Shown piece after piece: positions 1 to 12,432 of a stretch of 64,000 nucleotides of DNA. The stretch spans positions 6,820,001 through 6,884,000 of the forward strand of contig JAPNXP010000002.1 of the NCBI GenBank assembly GCA_028753945.1. The letters are read 5' to 3'. The position numbers were made by a program, and so were the translations under genes. Each line of letters opens with the position of its first letter. Within the stretch, counting starts at the first letter, position 1. The stretch is from Hexactinellida sp. DTS-2022. Taxonomy: Eukaryota > Porifera > Hexactinellida. The notes beneath the pieces were generated by a model. It was not told where the DNA came from and ran no database searches. It saw nothing but the letters and a program-made list of their open reading frames with translations.

Positions 1-742
1 ATTATCTTTTATAAATTTGATTTATGGGGAGTGCATTTTTTTGGTAATACAAAAGTCGCATAGGGGGATTTCTTCAGACTCAACCTGATAAGTAGGTGGT
101 TTGGAGGATCATTTTTTGCTAAGGACATATTCTGTGCGATATATAACATAGATCATCATTATGGGCGGTTGGTTGCCGGTTTAGAATTTTGATTTTACCT
201 AAATAGAAAAATTGCGACCATTTGAACTCAAAAAAAGATTTAAAAGGTGATGTTTTTATGCGATATTTGAAAAAATGTTGAAAAAAATAAGTCATAATTC
301 AAAAATGTAAACAAACTACCTACTCCGTACGCTTATAATCTTCAAATATTGATTTGGATGACAAATAATGATGGCCGCATTCCCAAAATACCGCATAATA
401 TCGACAACTTTTTGAAATCGCCCTATGGGAGATTTGTATTATCCAAATCTTGTAACCGACAAAAAATAAAAAGTATAATCATAGGCGTAGCACGCGGTTT
501 GGCTGGTTCGGCCATGGCCGGACCAGTTTTCATTTATTCTACTATATTATATAGGACGGTCCAGTTCTGGCCGGACCACTTTAACTGTTTGGCCGGAGAT
601 TTTTCAGAGCCTTGCGACGCCCGTGATAATAGACAGAGACATTTACTTTTTGGTTTATTCCTTTGTATCGTATAAGGATCGCTTTCTCACAATTACAGAT
701 TAATACAAGAACTTTCATTCAGGTGGGGTAATTTAACCTTAA
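1..742 (+). mobile_element. TTAA-type MITE family 1, copy A (left-truncated)
   Basis: This matches the element at 14543-15217 in the same direction and those at 10261-10987 and 18810-19537 in reverse. Shared blocks include the phrase ATGGGCGGTTGG near 160 and CCCTATGGGAGATTTGTATT near 420. It ends with AATTTAACCTTAA at 742. The left terminus lies outside the window. It carries a 146-bp nested insertion (480-625) absent from the sister copies. No coding capacity is evident; the 108-residue reading frame starting at 349 spans the nested insert and is not conserved. Confidence 0.75.
480..625. mobile_element. Nested 146-bp MITE with 5-bp target duplication
   Basis: The ends form an imperfect inverted repeat (CATAGGCGTAGCA and, reversed, CACGGGCGTCGCA). 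ATAAT flanks both sides, at 475-479 and 626-630, while sister copies of the host MITE carry a single ATAAT here, so they act as empty sites. The interior has several GGCCGGACC-like palindromic blocks. The termini resemble hAT ends, but hAT elements make 8-bp duplications, so the superfamily is left open. Confidence 0.6.
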
Positions 743-1064
743 CACTAATAAGTGATCTACTTACGAGGTCCTCATTCATATTATTATTATCCTTCCGTAT
801 CCTCTCCACAGAACAGATTATTATTAGCTAAGAGCCCAAATTTTCAGGATATGTGTCTCATGGGTTACAGATGCGCACCTGGGTTCACGATTTTTTATTG
901 CACTTTTTTGGACACATTTTTGCACCTGTTTTATGTTAAAAAAGCACAATAAATAGTGCGAGAATATTCAATTTATATGCATTCGATAGAGAATCTAAAC
1001 CTACACCTTTTCACAGTGCACGAATTTTTAAATTGGGTATCATTTGTGCCACAATTGAGTTGCA
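743..1064. other. AT-rich gap, nothing recognised
   Basis: No coding, RNA or repeat structure stands out apart from short ATT runs near 780. The 66-residue open frame here has no recognisable composition or motif. Confidence 0.4.
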
Positions 1065-1462
1065 AGTTTCCTTTGTTACTAACACTTCATTTCAATTGAA
1101 AGTGTCAATTCAAATTCTATTGTTTCAACTCGTTATTATTATATTGATTCAACTTGTGAGATCGAGTAGGCTTCTATTTTCTAATTGAAAACCAAGAATT
1201 TACATTCCTTAACAACAACTGTTTAAGTGATTATATTTATTTCTGCTTAGAATATTTTTGCACAATGGATACATGACATATTAAATTCTAATTATGTGGC
1301 TCTGTGTTTAACTTATAGAGACGATTCCAATTAGATTATTGGGGGTTATCGAGTGCGCTTAAATTCCAATATGATAGTGAAATTCAATTTAGATTAATAA
1401 TTATTGCAAATAATTGAACTTAATTTATATTGTTGTAACATAATAATAGTGTTAAATTATTA
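1065..1462. repeat. Direct repeat R1, copy 1 left part
   Basis: The segment from TACTAACACTTCA onward matches 4558-4925, including GAGATCGAGTAGGCTTCTAT and the GTTATCGAGTG block. Its continuation lies at 3743-3935, beyond the element inserted at 1463-3742. Copy 2 (4558-5100) is contiguous and therefore represents the uninterrupted arrangement. Confidence 0.7.
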
Positions 1463-3742
1463 AGGAGTCAGGAAGTTAAATATGGCCAGTTTCTATAGAA
1501 CGTCTCTACAAAGTTTATTAGAACACTCCAATTTAAATATCAGCATGACTGGAAGCACACAAAAAGTCATCAAAAAATTTCCGGAAGATTATAATGTATA
1601 TTCTTGTCAGGAAAGTACAAAACGTCCCAAAATCCGCCAGAAATTCGGACAAAGGACACCAAACCACGTGGCACCGGTCATTTATAACGGGTCTAAATAC
1701 CTTAAAATATAATCATAATCCTGGTAAGAAGTCTAAAATCTGCCGCTTTTAGTGTCCGGAAGTTAGAAATAAGCTCTAACGAACATTTTATTTTTGCTTG
1801 CGTCATCAAATTGTGCCACATGACACATCCATATATGGTAAACAAAATCATAGAATGTAAACTACATGGTATGTATTCCCAATTTGTTGCCCAGTGAATT
1901 TGTCTTGATTAATTGACATCGTTACATGGTTTGAGCTAGTCGCAACGACTTCTCATTCGTGAGATAATTAATTGCTCCGTCATCAAAAGTGGCGCATCAA
2001 TATGACCATATATGGTCAAAGAATTTAAAATTTGCAGAAATATGAATTTTATTATCTCAACTGTTTAGAGTCATTCTAATAGGTCTAAATCCTAATTTAC
2101 TAAGCAATACGATTGAATTTGACGGATATCGGTATTCCCCGGACGAAAATTGCCTTTTATATGGGTAGAATCCAGAGCTAATGCTTAAGTTTATCTAAAC
2201 CCCAAAATAGGAAGAATAAATTGAGCAAATAGAACTATGAAATTGATTGAAGCCTTTGTTTTGATTGAAGTATTGAGATATTTTTAGAATCACGTTTTTG
2301 AGCTTCATAGGGTGTAACATAGTTTCAATCAGTATGGATTCTTAATCCATTTATCTTACTAACTTCAATAAAGCCTATACAACTAGTTTAGAGTCAAATG
2401 AAATGTCATAGAAGGCTCACTAATCAATTCAGATAACTGGCTTGGGTTTTTTCATTGATTTTGCCAAATTTGCCAGAAATACCATGGATTTATCCTCTAA
2501 TCCAACTTTAAACAGGCACAGCCGGGTGTAAAATTTGAAATTTAGGATTCGTAGAGGCCGATCAGTTAAAAAACACTATAATAATATGTGCGAAAATTTT
2601 CAGAACTCTAGGTAAACTTTTCTGGTCCCAGTGATGTCCCCCGCCCACGTCACTATGGTCATCAATAATATTCGTAGAAAGAAGCTTACAAAGTTTATTA
2701 TTATTATTATTTCCGAAACTTTGGGGAATATATCCTTAATAGTTTTCGGGTAAGGTTAAAATGGATCATTGATATGACTGGAAAGTTAGAGCTAAGCTCT
2801 AGCTACTTTTTTTATTTCAATCTTATGGTCACATCGCAGAAATGACACCACCATATATGGGCATGGGAATTTATAGAATTGTAGCCTTTGGATAATGGTC
2901 TCATTTGTTCTTCCAATGAGTTTGAAATGGGATATTGATGTGATTAGATATTTAGACCTAAGCTCTAACGTCTACACTTATGGAGATACGAAATTTGCAG
3001 CTTCATCAAAAATGGGCACATTAGAAGCCCATATATGGTTCATTTTGAAAACGGTGCATGTTAGGGTCACGAAAAGTATTATTGACGGACAGCAAATCGG
3101 GTATTGCGAGCATTTTGAGACGTTGTCATTGATCCTAGCACTTCGGGTGTTTGAGAAAGAAAAGGCACAAGAAAACGTACCCTCGATAGGATTATAGGCC
3201 ATAAAACTTCATATTTTCACCTTTAACTATTTTTTTTGGTCAATTGTTGATTATTTTTGTCTGACAAACCATAGAAAAAGTTATGTTTACTCCAGTATTT
3301 CCAATATTGGACAATGAACCACGGACTAAAGATAGAAACGGTGAAATCCTATCGACTGATTGACCAATAGGTCATATCTCTGAAAATAACGATGGAAAAG
3401 TGTTAAAACTTTGTGCAAACTATACATATTGTCCGTCACAACTGTTTGGCAAAAGAAAAAATATTTCGGGATAAATTTATTTTTCTTGCATAATCGACAA
3501 ATTTTCGTCCGGAGAATACCGTTATTGCTGATGGTTGATTTTCTGCCTCATGCTGGCCCTGCAGGTTTTGGATTCACGACGTTTTGATCCATCCTGACAA
3601 GAATATACTTCAGAATCTACTAGAAATTTTTTGGATGACTTTTTATGTGCTTCCAGTCATGCCGATATAAAAATTGGAGTGTTTTGATTAACTTTGTCGA
3701 GACGTTCTATAGAAACTGTCCATTTTTAACTTTGTGACTCCT
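1463..3742. mobile_element. 2.3 kb TA-flanked DNA transposon with long TIRs
   Basis: The ends are inverted copies: AGGAGTCAGGAAGTTAAA at the left and TGACTCCT at the right. The match extends over about 250 bp (1463-1720 against 3545-3742), and a further inverted block occurs near 2120-2150 and 3490-3520. TA lies on both sides (1461-1462 and 3743-3744). The contiguous repeat copy at 4558-5100 lacks the element. No transposase is readable; the small open frames at 1482 and 2895 fall in repeat sequence. It is probably a non-autonomous, Tc1/mariner-like or unclassified element. Confidence 0.65.
2750..3205. repeat. Repeat R2 copy (TAGAGCTAAGCTCTA family)
   Basis: The unit holds palindromic AGAGCTAAGCTCTA twice, the phrase CCATATATGGGCATG and the string TCGGGTATTGCGAGCATTTT. 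It matches 13775-14235 closely and 20690-21125 more distantly; a diverged version lies at 1757-2060. The open frame of 100 residues here and its antisense partner are by-products of the repeat. Confidence 0.65.
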
Positions 3743-3935
3743 TACTAAATAAATAATTATTTATACTAATATGAAAAATATTATTAATCTCAGAGATTAC
3801 AGAAGATAGAGACAAATTTCAATTTTATCAATTGATCCTTATGCCACGTAACACCACTACAAATTTGTTTTGACACCTTGAGGTGATGATGACATCGTCA
3901 AAAAATGTATTTTACAATTTTGTGAATTATATAAT
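3743..3935. repeat. Direct repeat R1, copy 1 right part
   Basis: This matches 4925-5100, including ATCTCAGAGATTA and CTTGAGGTGATGATGACATCG. It is the right half of the repeat split by the 1463-3742 insertion. Confidence 0.65.
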
Positions 3936-4135
3936 TCAAATGGGTCGGTTGGTTTTGGGTAGTCACCCAACAAGCACATAAAAATGCTGACTCATCACTT
4001 ATTATATTCTACTGAAACTTGAATATCTCTCAAATGAAGTGAGCTAAATGGAAACTTCCACCACTCTAAGGGTCGTTGCCTACTGAAACACTTTTCTGTA
4101 ATAATTTAACACCTTCATAGTGATCATGACATGGC

Positions 4136-4266
4136 GAAAAAAAAACCAAAATTGCAGCCTGTGCCGACAGCATTTTCCTTTGGAGGCACTATCAATAAAC
4201 CACCACCAAAATATTGTGCCATCAAAGGAACATGCGTCGGCACAGGCTCAATTTTGGATTTTTTTA
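4136..4266. repeat. ~130-bp imperfect hairpin (tiny foldback)
   Basis: The left arm at 4146-4169 (CAAAATTGCAGCCTGTGCCG) is answered at 4233-4257 by CGGCACAGGCTCAATTTTG. The pairing continues inward through CCTTTGGAGGCACT against GTGCCATCAAAGG and outward through an A-run against a T-run. It could be a small foldback MITE or an RNA hairpin of precursor-miRNA length. Open frames on both strands here are consequences of the symmetry. The flanks 3936-4135 and 4267-4557 hold nothing I recognise. Confidence 0.55.
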
Positions 4267-4557
4267 TTATTATCTTTTTCACCGTAGACGGTGCCCTGCC
4301 CAGAGTTTTATTGTTGATGGGCTGAAAATTGGCGTATAGGTGCGATGGGAAGTCTAATCTGGACCTGGGGTTACGATTTTTGATTAACAAATTTTGGACA
4401 CATTTATAACTCCTTTTTAAGGGTTTTTGGTCCATAACTCATAAAATGTTATACTAAACCCTCAACTTTTATTTACCATTGGATTCACCATAAAATTCTG
4501 CGTCGGATGGGTGAAGGCAGAATTTAATAATGGTTTTAATTCATGCCATAAATGGAG

Positions 4558-5100
4558 GTTTTAATTCCCTTTGTTTACTAACACTTCAGTTCAATTGAAA
4601 GTGTTAAATCAAATTCTATTGTTTCAACTTGTAATAATATTATTGATTCCACTTGTGAGATCGAGTAGGCTTCTATTTTCTATTTGAAAACTAAGATTAT
4701 ATATTTGATAACAACGACAGATTATGTGATTATATTTACTTATGCGAGAATATTATTCCACTGTGAATATAATGACGTAATTAATTAAAATTAATTCAGT
4801 CAGTATATGACTTAGAAAGATGCTTTCAAATTGTTTATTAGGGGTCATCGAGTGTGCGGAATTGAAATTTGATAGCCAAATTAATTAAATAATTATAAGT
4901 TGACACTGAAATTGGTGTTACGTTATAAATAATATTAATAATTATTTATACTAAATAATTAAACATCTTTCATCTCAGAGATTATGGAAGATCGAAACAA
5001 ATTTCAAATTTATAAATTGATCCTTATGCTACGTAACACCTCTACAAATGGGTCTTGACACCTTGAGGTGATGATGACATCGTAAAAAAATGTGTCTTTA
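4558..5100. repeat. Direct repeat R1, copy 2 (uninterrupted)
   Basis: This is the contiguous counterpart of 1065-1462 plus 3743-3935. Around 4925 it reads straight through the place where copy 1 carries the 2.3 kb element, making it an in-window empty site. Bases 5101-5370 to the right are AT-rich with no recognised feature. Confidence 0.7.
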
Positions 5101-5370
5101 CATAGCCTACTCTATATAAGGCCTACCATCAAAGCTAATATTTGCACCAAGGATGAAGTAGTGTACGATATTATTATTGACCCATAGTTATTTACATTTA
5201 TCTCTGTACAGTTATAAATATTCTAAATTTAGTTGGATCAACTTGTTATTGATTTTTGTTAATTTTTAGTAATTAATTAATGCAATTAATTAATCCACCG
5301 ATATTTTAAGCACTTCCTAGTACTATGTTTGACTTTGTTTCTTTTTTATAGTTCGATATTTAATTTTTCT

Positions 5371-6720
5371 CAATGCCGAACTATTCTGCCCCCGTTTGTA
5401 GGGGTAAATCCGGGTAATTATACCCCAGAAGACGCGTCCCAGTTTTAAACTTCCAGATTGTCCACCCCTGAGTTACGACATGCCTGGATACGTGCTCTCC
5501 ATCGTGAGGATATTTCTGACCTCAAAATGGTGTATGTTTGTGCTAAGCATTTTCCGAAGGAAGATATTAAATATTTTCACACGGTACCCAGAGGAGATGG
5601 AACATCCTATGAGGTCCCGCGAGGAAGACCCAAATTAAATCCTGGCGCTACCCCCTCTCTCCTTCCTGGTTGTCCGACTTATTATTCCTCTACCCCTTCA
5701 ATTAGAATCAAACGAACTCGGTTCTCTTACGACTCCAAAGAGGAGATTTATTGAACCAAGCAACTAATCTCAGCTTGAGATCAGAGAATACAGAAATGGA
5801 GAAGTTTCGTGTTGGTTGTATACAAGAAATACGAGATAAGTTAGCTTTGATAACAGTCCCAACTGACAGGTTAGTTTGGACCCAAACAGATAATTGTGTG
5901 AGTTTTTTTTGCCTAAGATGGAAATAATAATATTTGTGCAGATGTTTCTCTTGAAATATATTCTTTTTTTTCTGTGAACGGATATATAATATTATATATA
6001 TGGGAGGAGTCCATTTCTCTCTCACTTATCTCTATCACTGATATCCGACAAATTGAAACGATATTTACAGAGATTACTCTGAAACTTAGTTCTTCCCCTC
6101 TGAAGAAACATCCTCACCATATCTCTAAAGCAAAAGAACATATTGAGGAGGCCATATGTAATCTATTAGATAGTGATGAAACAGAATCCAATTGTCCGAT
6201 TTGCCAAGATTACAATTTATTCTTGGCCAACTAGAGAATGTGGGTATTTACAAGAAGAGAAGGAGATATAATGGTCTTACACAAATTCTGGCCATAAAAA
6301 CGCATCTGGTTTCTCCTGCTAGTTACAAATTCTCCAAAGTTCAGAATGCATTTCTTTTCCACATGTTCATACACTAGAAAGTTGTACTCTTCTTTTGGGC
6401 TGGAAAACGACTCTTGTACTTACCTTAGCCAGTAACTTCCTCTTTAAGTTCTCAAGAGAAGAATGTAATTATTCAGATGGATGAGATCCACGTTAACTTA
6501 AGTCTGAGGGGTGTGAAGGGTGGGAAATATTTGGTCCTAACTTATCCCCTGAATACCCCACAAGAACTGTATTTTCTATCATGGTTTCTAGTTTACACAA
6601 AAAATGGTCCTGTATTCCTCGTTTGATACCTTGCGCATCTATATCTGCTGAATACCTTTCCTATAATTAAGTCTTGTATTTTGGATATCGAATCTTGCGG
6701 TTTGAAAGTACAGATTATTT
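5371..6720 (+). pseudogene. THAP9/P-element-like transposase relic (copy 1)
   Basis: Reading across frames from the ATG at 5371 gives a decayed THAP zinc-finger module. It has an N-terminal cysteine, then SFKLPDCP, then in another frame PELRHAWIRAL and VCAKHF, the expected C-x2-H end of a THAP domain. Further on, 6150-6400 gives a helical stretch, and 6478-6660 reads MDEIHVNLSLR...KGGKYL. That corresponds to the catalytic-domain motif (VDEVYIKPS) in the copy at 41869-45186. Stops and frameshifts break it at 5414, 5457, 5752 and repeatedly after 6234. THAP domains bind DNA, and P-type transposases cut and paste with an RNase-H fold. The C-terminal half is missing or unreadable. Confidence 0.6.
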
Positions 6721-6992
6721 CTACCGACAATTAACCTTTAATTAAAATAGAAAAACTATTATCCAATGAAGTATTGAACCCTGGGATTTAGAAAAAAATT
6801 CCGGATTCAATTTCCATAATTATATCCGGTTCTAACCCCTATTTGCAATAATTTGCATAAAAATATATTTGTATTTATCTACTACTTATTTTTGATATTA
6901 GGTTTGAAGAAGTGGTACTTAATTAAGTGAGCATAGGAAAACCGTCTTCAAAAATTGGTGCTCGCTCAATAGAAAATTCATATTAATCAGAA

Positions 6993-7231
6993 CAAATTCT
7001 TATAATCTTTGTCAATACTGATGAAGGCAGGACAAAATATCTAAATATTGTCTATTTCTTATTGATTTCCGTTATATCGAAATTTACCAGAGATTATGAC
7101 CTTGCGGTTCAGGGATCTATCAAACTGTCCAGAGAATATTACGGCTCATACTATGGATTTGAGAAGAATCAAGGGTACGCAGGCATTGGAGGAATTGTTG
7201 TAACAGGTTTAAGACCAAGATTTGTGTAAAT
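6993..7231 (+). CDS. Unrecognised ~80-codon open segment without ATG
   Basis: One frame stays open from just after a TAA near 6990 to the TAA at 7229-7231. It has a hydrophobic stretch (YLNIVYFLLISVIS) followed by a glycine/tyrosine-rich end (YYGSYYGF, GYAGIGGIVV). It lacks an internal start codon, so it might be an exon or a fragment of a larger frame. It lies between the P-element relic and a mariner-type terminus, with no neighbour that explains it. I do not recognise a family, and it could be chance. Confidence 0.2.
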
Positions 7232-7274
7232 CACAGGTAAATGACTACTTTACAAAAGCTTTTCGGTTGATTGG

Positions 7275-7341
7275 GATCTCCGCTTAATCGGGACAAGAGG
7301 CCTGGAACAAAAGTGTCCCAATTAAGCGGAGTAGACTGTAT
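7275..7341. mobile_element. Solo Tc1/mariner-like terminus
   Basis: The segment contains CTCCGCTTAATCGGGACA and, inverted, TGTCCCAATTAAGCGGAG, and ends AGTAGACTGTA. This is typical of TA-flanked mariner/Tigger-like MITE ends. Bases 7342-7619 to the right hold no recognised feature. Confidence 0.45.
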
Positions 7342-7619
7342 TTCCAAAATTGTAGCATGATCGTATATTAATGTACTCATGCTGGATTTCAAATTTCTAT
7401 GTTCAAAATATAAAATACAAAGAACTGCAGATAATGCTATTTTCCGGAATATCAGCCCGGCAGTCAACGGTTAAGCAATAGATAATACGAAAGCGTAATA
7501 GCGCTGAATATAACAAGCCAATGGACTGTCTCAATTTCCAGGGGATTGGAGGACTTGAGCTTGTCCATAAATTCAAAACATTTAGACCAAAGAATTAGTG
7601 AATTTTTCCTTCTTCCAGC

Positions 7620-8324
7620 TTAAGGTTCAGGTATCCTCTAGAGTACTTCTACCATAAGTATTCACCCGAATGAATTAATTTTTTTACAGCGAATTTACTT
7701 CATCCTCAGGATGCCAAAAATACAATTATATTGGCAAATAAACTAATAGAGGAAAAATCTTTTTTTAAATTTTAACATTTTTGAGGAATAGATCAATGAG
7801 AAAAGAGAAACAATACCAAGAATATTATTGATAAAATGCGTTCAGCTGGATGTAATATAACTTTTGAGTACAGGAATTGTGAATATCTACATTTTTCTGA
7901 ATTTCAAATACTTTTATGTGATGTCGATTTTCAAATGAAGATTTTCCTTATCCAAAATCCAAAAAACAGATGAACTATTCATATTAGGGTAAATCGCAGC
8001 ACTGAAAAGTTGTATCTTTACGAGATCTCTCCGAAACCGTTGAGTTTTTGATTCTACGACCAAAATTGACAAAATGACTTCTTCCGCAATTCTAAAATGT
8101 TAGTTTTGAGATAGCGGCTTTTGAAAAACAAAATTACAGCAATTATTCCTAATTGAGGTGACCAAAGTGTGTCAAACTGGAAAAATATTAGGAGTCTTTC
8201 TTAGAAATCTCTTGAGAGTGTTCATTGGTATCAATACAATCCCAAAATGCAATAAACGAGAAATAGACAATGATTTGGATTTTATCTAAATATTCGAAAT
8301 TTGTAGAGTATACCTGAACCTTAA
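7620..8324. mobile_element. TTAA-type element, 705 bp (family 4)
   Basis: The left end TTAAGGTTCAGGTAT and right end ATACCTGAACCTTAA form a 15-bp inverted repeat that includes the TTAA target. A second, truncated copy in the opposite orientation ends at 26733 and shares the CTCTAGAGTACTTCTACC subterminal region. No transposase is encoded. TTAA target duplication is the hallmark of piggyBac-type transposition, so this is most likely a piggyBac-like MITE. Confidence 0.7.
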
Positions 8325-8654
8325 AGGTGGCCAAGGACATCAAAGTATTTCGTCCAGAAACTCATCCTAAACTAACAACTGCCCAGTCAAAAATCTCCAA
8401 AGTTGCTCCTGAGATTATTCCTTACCAGGAAATTGACATTCACGAAAACGGGAATTCTAAGTGTGTTACTAAAAATTTAAGGGTAGCAAGTGCCACTTTA
8501 GCCATTAAACATGCTACGAACAGAATTAAATTCAGCAGTTTTACTCGGGATTTCTCGTAACTAAATGAAATATCTAGTTCTTTGTGTTTATCAATATAGT
8601 TTCTGAACGGTGATGCGATGAGCTCTAAAATGGGGTAATAGTGAAACATAATTG

Positions 8655-8845
8655 CCGACCCAGAGTTGTGGATTTGATTTAGATTTGATATGGATTTGAT
8701 TCGATTTGATTTGGATTTAATTTGGATTTAATTTGGATGGATTTGATGCATTTTTAAAGGAAAATGATTTGATTTGATTCGGATTTGATTGACCATTATT
8801 TGATTTGATTTGATTTGATTTGGATTTGATTCAATGTTTGAGTCA
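8655..8845. repeat. GATTTG-rich low-complexity element
   Basis: The tract repeats GATTTGATTTG and GGATTTGATT for about 180 bp. It starts with CAGAGTTGTGGATTTGATTT, which recurs as CAGAGCTGTGGATTTGATTT at 61503, so both belong to one dispersed family. Bases 8850-9573 after it are AT-rich with nothing recognised. Confidence 0.55.
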
Positions 8846-9849
8846 AATCCTTTAAAAAATTTAATTTACGTACTATACAATATGTAATACATATGATATT
8901 GATGATATTACACTAACAGTAGACTGGTAAATCCGAATCTTTAATCTCGTAAATTCGAACAAATTGTGTTGGCTGGCGTTCGTATTAACGGAAACCTATA
9001 TAGCGAATTGATAATTTACTATTGAACATTTCCATAGATTCTCTGAATACTTCAAAGTATCGACAAAGTTAGGTCAGAAGTGCTATCACTAGGAATTTAT
9101 TCATTCAAGTGCTTATTGAATTATTTGGTCTCTGTATGGATTCTTTTAGAATGCAGCTATGAGCGTCTATTCAATATAACATAGATACTGCCATGGATCT
9201 ACTTAGTTTATAGTTGTTCTAGAATGTTATCTAGTTGTATTCAACTATAATGAAGCATAATCTATCGATTCAGTGATGGAGACGTTTAATTTTAGACTAC
9301 CATGAGCCGAAAATCAAGGGGACAGTGTCTGAGTTGCGGATTTGTAGATATTATAATATTCATTATCTATTATTTATTAAAGTTTGGTGTTTTTGGCTTA
9401 TCGAAATAATTCGGAAATACATGTTAGTGGTATAGAAATTGCACAAAGATTTTGAGCTCTTAATCGATCTTAATTTCGTCACAATTTGTTGCAATATCTC
9501 CCTAACACCGGCATTTACATTATTTTGAAAAAAACGCCATATAGAATCCCCACACGTATAAATTTACAGACTTGTATTTTATGAGGAGCTTGCAATTGAT
9601 CAAAAAATGAGTTTTGCAATTGGTCAAATTTCGATGGTTTGCTATTGATCAACTAACCTTTGCCATTGATCAACTAACCTTTGCATTTAATCAATAAATG
9701 TTTACAATTGATCAACAACATGAACTATATTGTTAATCAATTGGCAACCTCTAATATGCTAGGATTTCCATCATATTGATTGTTTCTCACTTTAGGTTCG
9801 CAATTGATCAACTCACACCATTGTTCAAAAAATTATATTGTTACTTATA

Positions 9850-11052
9850 CAGTACCCGGACAAAAGTATTCGACCACCCAACATTTTCCCATTGAAAATA
9901 GTACTATAGTAGGCCTAATAAAATTGTTCAACGTATTAAAACTTTATGACATATTGTTATTTTGAATTCCGATTCGTATTCTCCGCAATCGAATTACCCA
10001 TTGTAGATGCTTCCAATTGATTACATATTAATTCGGTTGAAGATTATCATCAAATGGTAACATGTTCCACCAGTTCCCATCTCTCCAATAGTGGCAATTT
10101 TGGAAAAGTGGTGCATAGTGGCACAGGAAGATAATTTTTAAACAAATCAAAAAGGGATTGAATTGAAAGCTCCTACAATTGTTAATTCGAATGTGCAGAA
10201 TACGAATATGTAATCGAAATAGCAATATCTCATGTAGTTTTAAAACACCAACTTCCATTGTTAAGGTTAAATTACCCCACGTGAATGAAAGTTCTTGTAT
10301 TAATCTGTAATTGTGAGAAATATATACCTATACGATACAAATCAATAAACCAAAAAGAAAATGTCCCTATCTATTATACTTTTTATTTTTTGTCGGTTTC
10401 AAAATTTGGCTAATACAAATCTCCCATAGGGCGATTTCCAAAAGTTGTGGTAGATATTATGCGGTAATTTTTCAATGCGGCCATCAATGTTTGTTATCAG
10501 AATCAATATTTAAAGATTATAAGCGTAAGGAGTTGGTAGACGGTTTACATTTTTGAATTATGACTTGGAATTTTTTTTATCAAGCATTTAATCAAATTTC
10601 GCATAAAAAGATGACCTTTTTATTGATTTTTTGGTTTCAAAAGGTCGCAATATTTTTTATTTAGATCTTATCAAAATTCTAAACCGCCACCAACCGCCCA
10701 TAACGATGATCTATCTGATAGATCACACAGTACAGGTCTTTAGCAAATAATGATCTTGCAAACCACACACTTATCAGGTGGAGTCTGAAAAAATCCCCCT
10801 ATGGGACTTTTGTATTAGCATAATACTGCAAGCCCAATAATTTCGAATTTATAGAAGATAATTAGATTTCGTTTTCAGTTTCGATATAGCTATAATGTCT
10901 TCCATCATATATGTGAAATTCAAACTCCCACCTTCAAAACTAAATTCATGTGTTTTTTTGGGTGAATCTGCCAGAATTTAACCTTAACCCCACCATAGTA
11001 CTATTTTCAATGGGAAAATGTTGGGTGGTCGAATACTTTTGTCCGGGTAGTG
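9850..11052. mobile_element. Tc1-like MITE interrupted by a TTAA MITE
   Basis: The left end reads CAGTACCCGGACAAAAGTAT and the right end, reversed, CACTACCCGGACAAAAGTAT. TA lies outside both (9848-9849 and 11053-11054). The inverted repeat extends about 70 bp through the phrase GACCACCCAACATTTTCCC. Without the 727-bp TTAA element at 10261-10987 it is about 476 bp. The termini resemble Tc1/mariner ends. It sits inside the MULE, upstream of its gene. Confidence 0.7.
10261..10987 (-). mobile_element. TTAA-type MITE family 1, copy B
   Basis: The element begins TTAAGGTTAAATTACC and ends AATTTAACCTTAA. It is reversed relative to copies A (1-742) and C (14543-15217) and parallel to D (18810-19537). 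It interrupts the Tc1-like MITE 9850-11052, which itself lies in the MULE. No coding potential. Confidence 0.8.
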
Positions 11053-12432
11053 TATATGTGAAGTTCAAAACACAACCGTATAAAATATATATATAGTACC
11101 AAAAATACCATTTGTTATTTGTCACAATCTCATGGAATATTGATGTAATATCTACATAAAAGTGGATGCACTTACACAACATCGGATGGTTTTAAATACT
11201 CAAAGATAAGGAAATACAATAATGTAACGTTTCTGAGATGAGTTTTACATCGAAATTTCATTCGATGTCATGGAACAGCTAAACTGGATGAATTTACTAA
11301 TGTCATTCAACCAAACCATCCTCACAACCATCAAATATCAGAATATCACACCGAATTCTATGAGTTAAAACCTAAATGCAAATCGGCTGCCAAAGTCCAA
11401 AGTTTATCAACTTTGGACCGTGTTTGCAAGCCTAGGGGGACATGTTATTCCTTGTATCCACTGTCTTTTGACAGGAAAACAACAAACACTGTACACTGAA
11501 GTACTTCGGAAGATTCGTGAGCTTGTTCCTCAATTACAGCCAATTCGAGGAATGTCAGATTGGGAGAAGGCACCTAGAAATTCTCTAAAATTTGTATTTG
11601 AGGGAATACATCTTCAGGGATGCTTATTTCATTATCGCAAAATATTTGGAGAATGTTACAAAAACTAGGCATTGCAATTCTCTACCATAGTAATAGGGAA
11701 TTTAGGAAATTAGCAAGAGGTCTGAATCTGATGAACCTACCATTTATTCCTGAATAATCTATATTGACTGTTTTTAACCTTCTTAATGTAACTTCTTTGA
11801 CCATAGTTGGGGAAAACTTTCTCAGATTTACGAAATTTTGAAGGTATATTGAAAAACAGTGGATTAGAAGGACACCAGCAAACGAATTATCTATATTTAG
11901 TGTCATTCAAACTACTAATAATGGAGCTGAAATTAATCATGCAAAACTTAATAGTGAAGTTGTTGTGAAGCAACCAAGAATATGGCATTTTGTTCAAGTT
12001 TGAATAGCAAAAATTATTACCGATACAGATAAAGATTCAGAACGCTTAAGGAATGGTATAGATATTTATCGCCCGATAAGGAAGAAGAGCATCCAAAACG
12101 CAAAATTAAGGAGAGAGTCTAAACCAGGGGTCGGCAACCCCCGGCCCGCGGGCCAGATCTGGCCCGCGGCCCGGGGGCGAAATGATCCGACCCGCTACTC
12201 TCTATAAACATGCTCATCATGACATCCGATTCGTTCATTCAAATAAATTCAAATACAGTACACCCTCGCTATCCGGAAGAGAGGTGTTCCGATTCAAAAA
12301 ATTCTGTTCCGATTTGTGAATTCGTATGGAATAGTCAACTAATACGATTATATAATCCTCTATAAATGAGATCCTGATAATCCAAACCATACAAGTCCAA
12401 AGCTTTAAAATCCAAACTAAACATTTAACATG

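Noticed and set aside
4124-4435. ORFs on both strands around 4131-4435
   Set aside because: They follow from the imperfect palindrome; no protein motif.
1065-5100. Direct repeats as LTRs of a retrotransposon
   Set aside because: The two copies are adjacent repeats, one interrupted by a TA-flanked element. No TG...CA ends, primer site or polyprotein lies between them.
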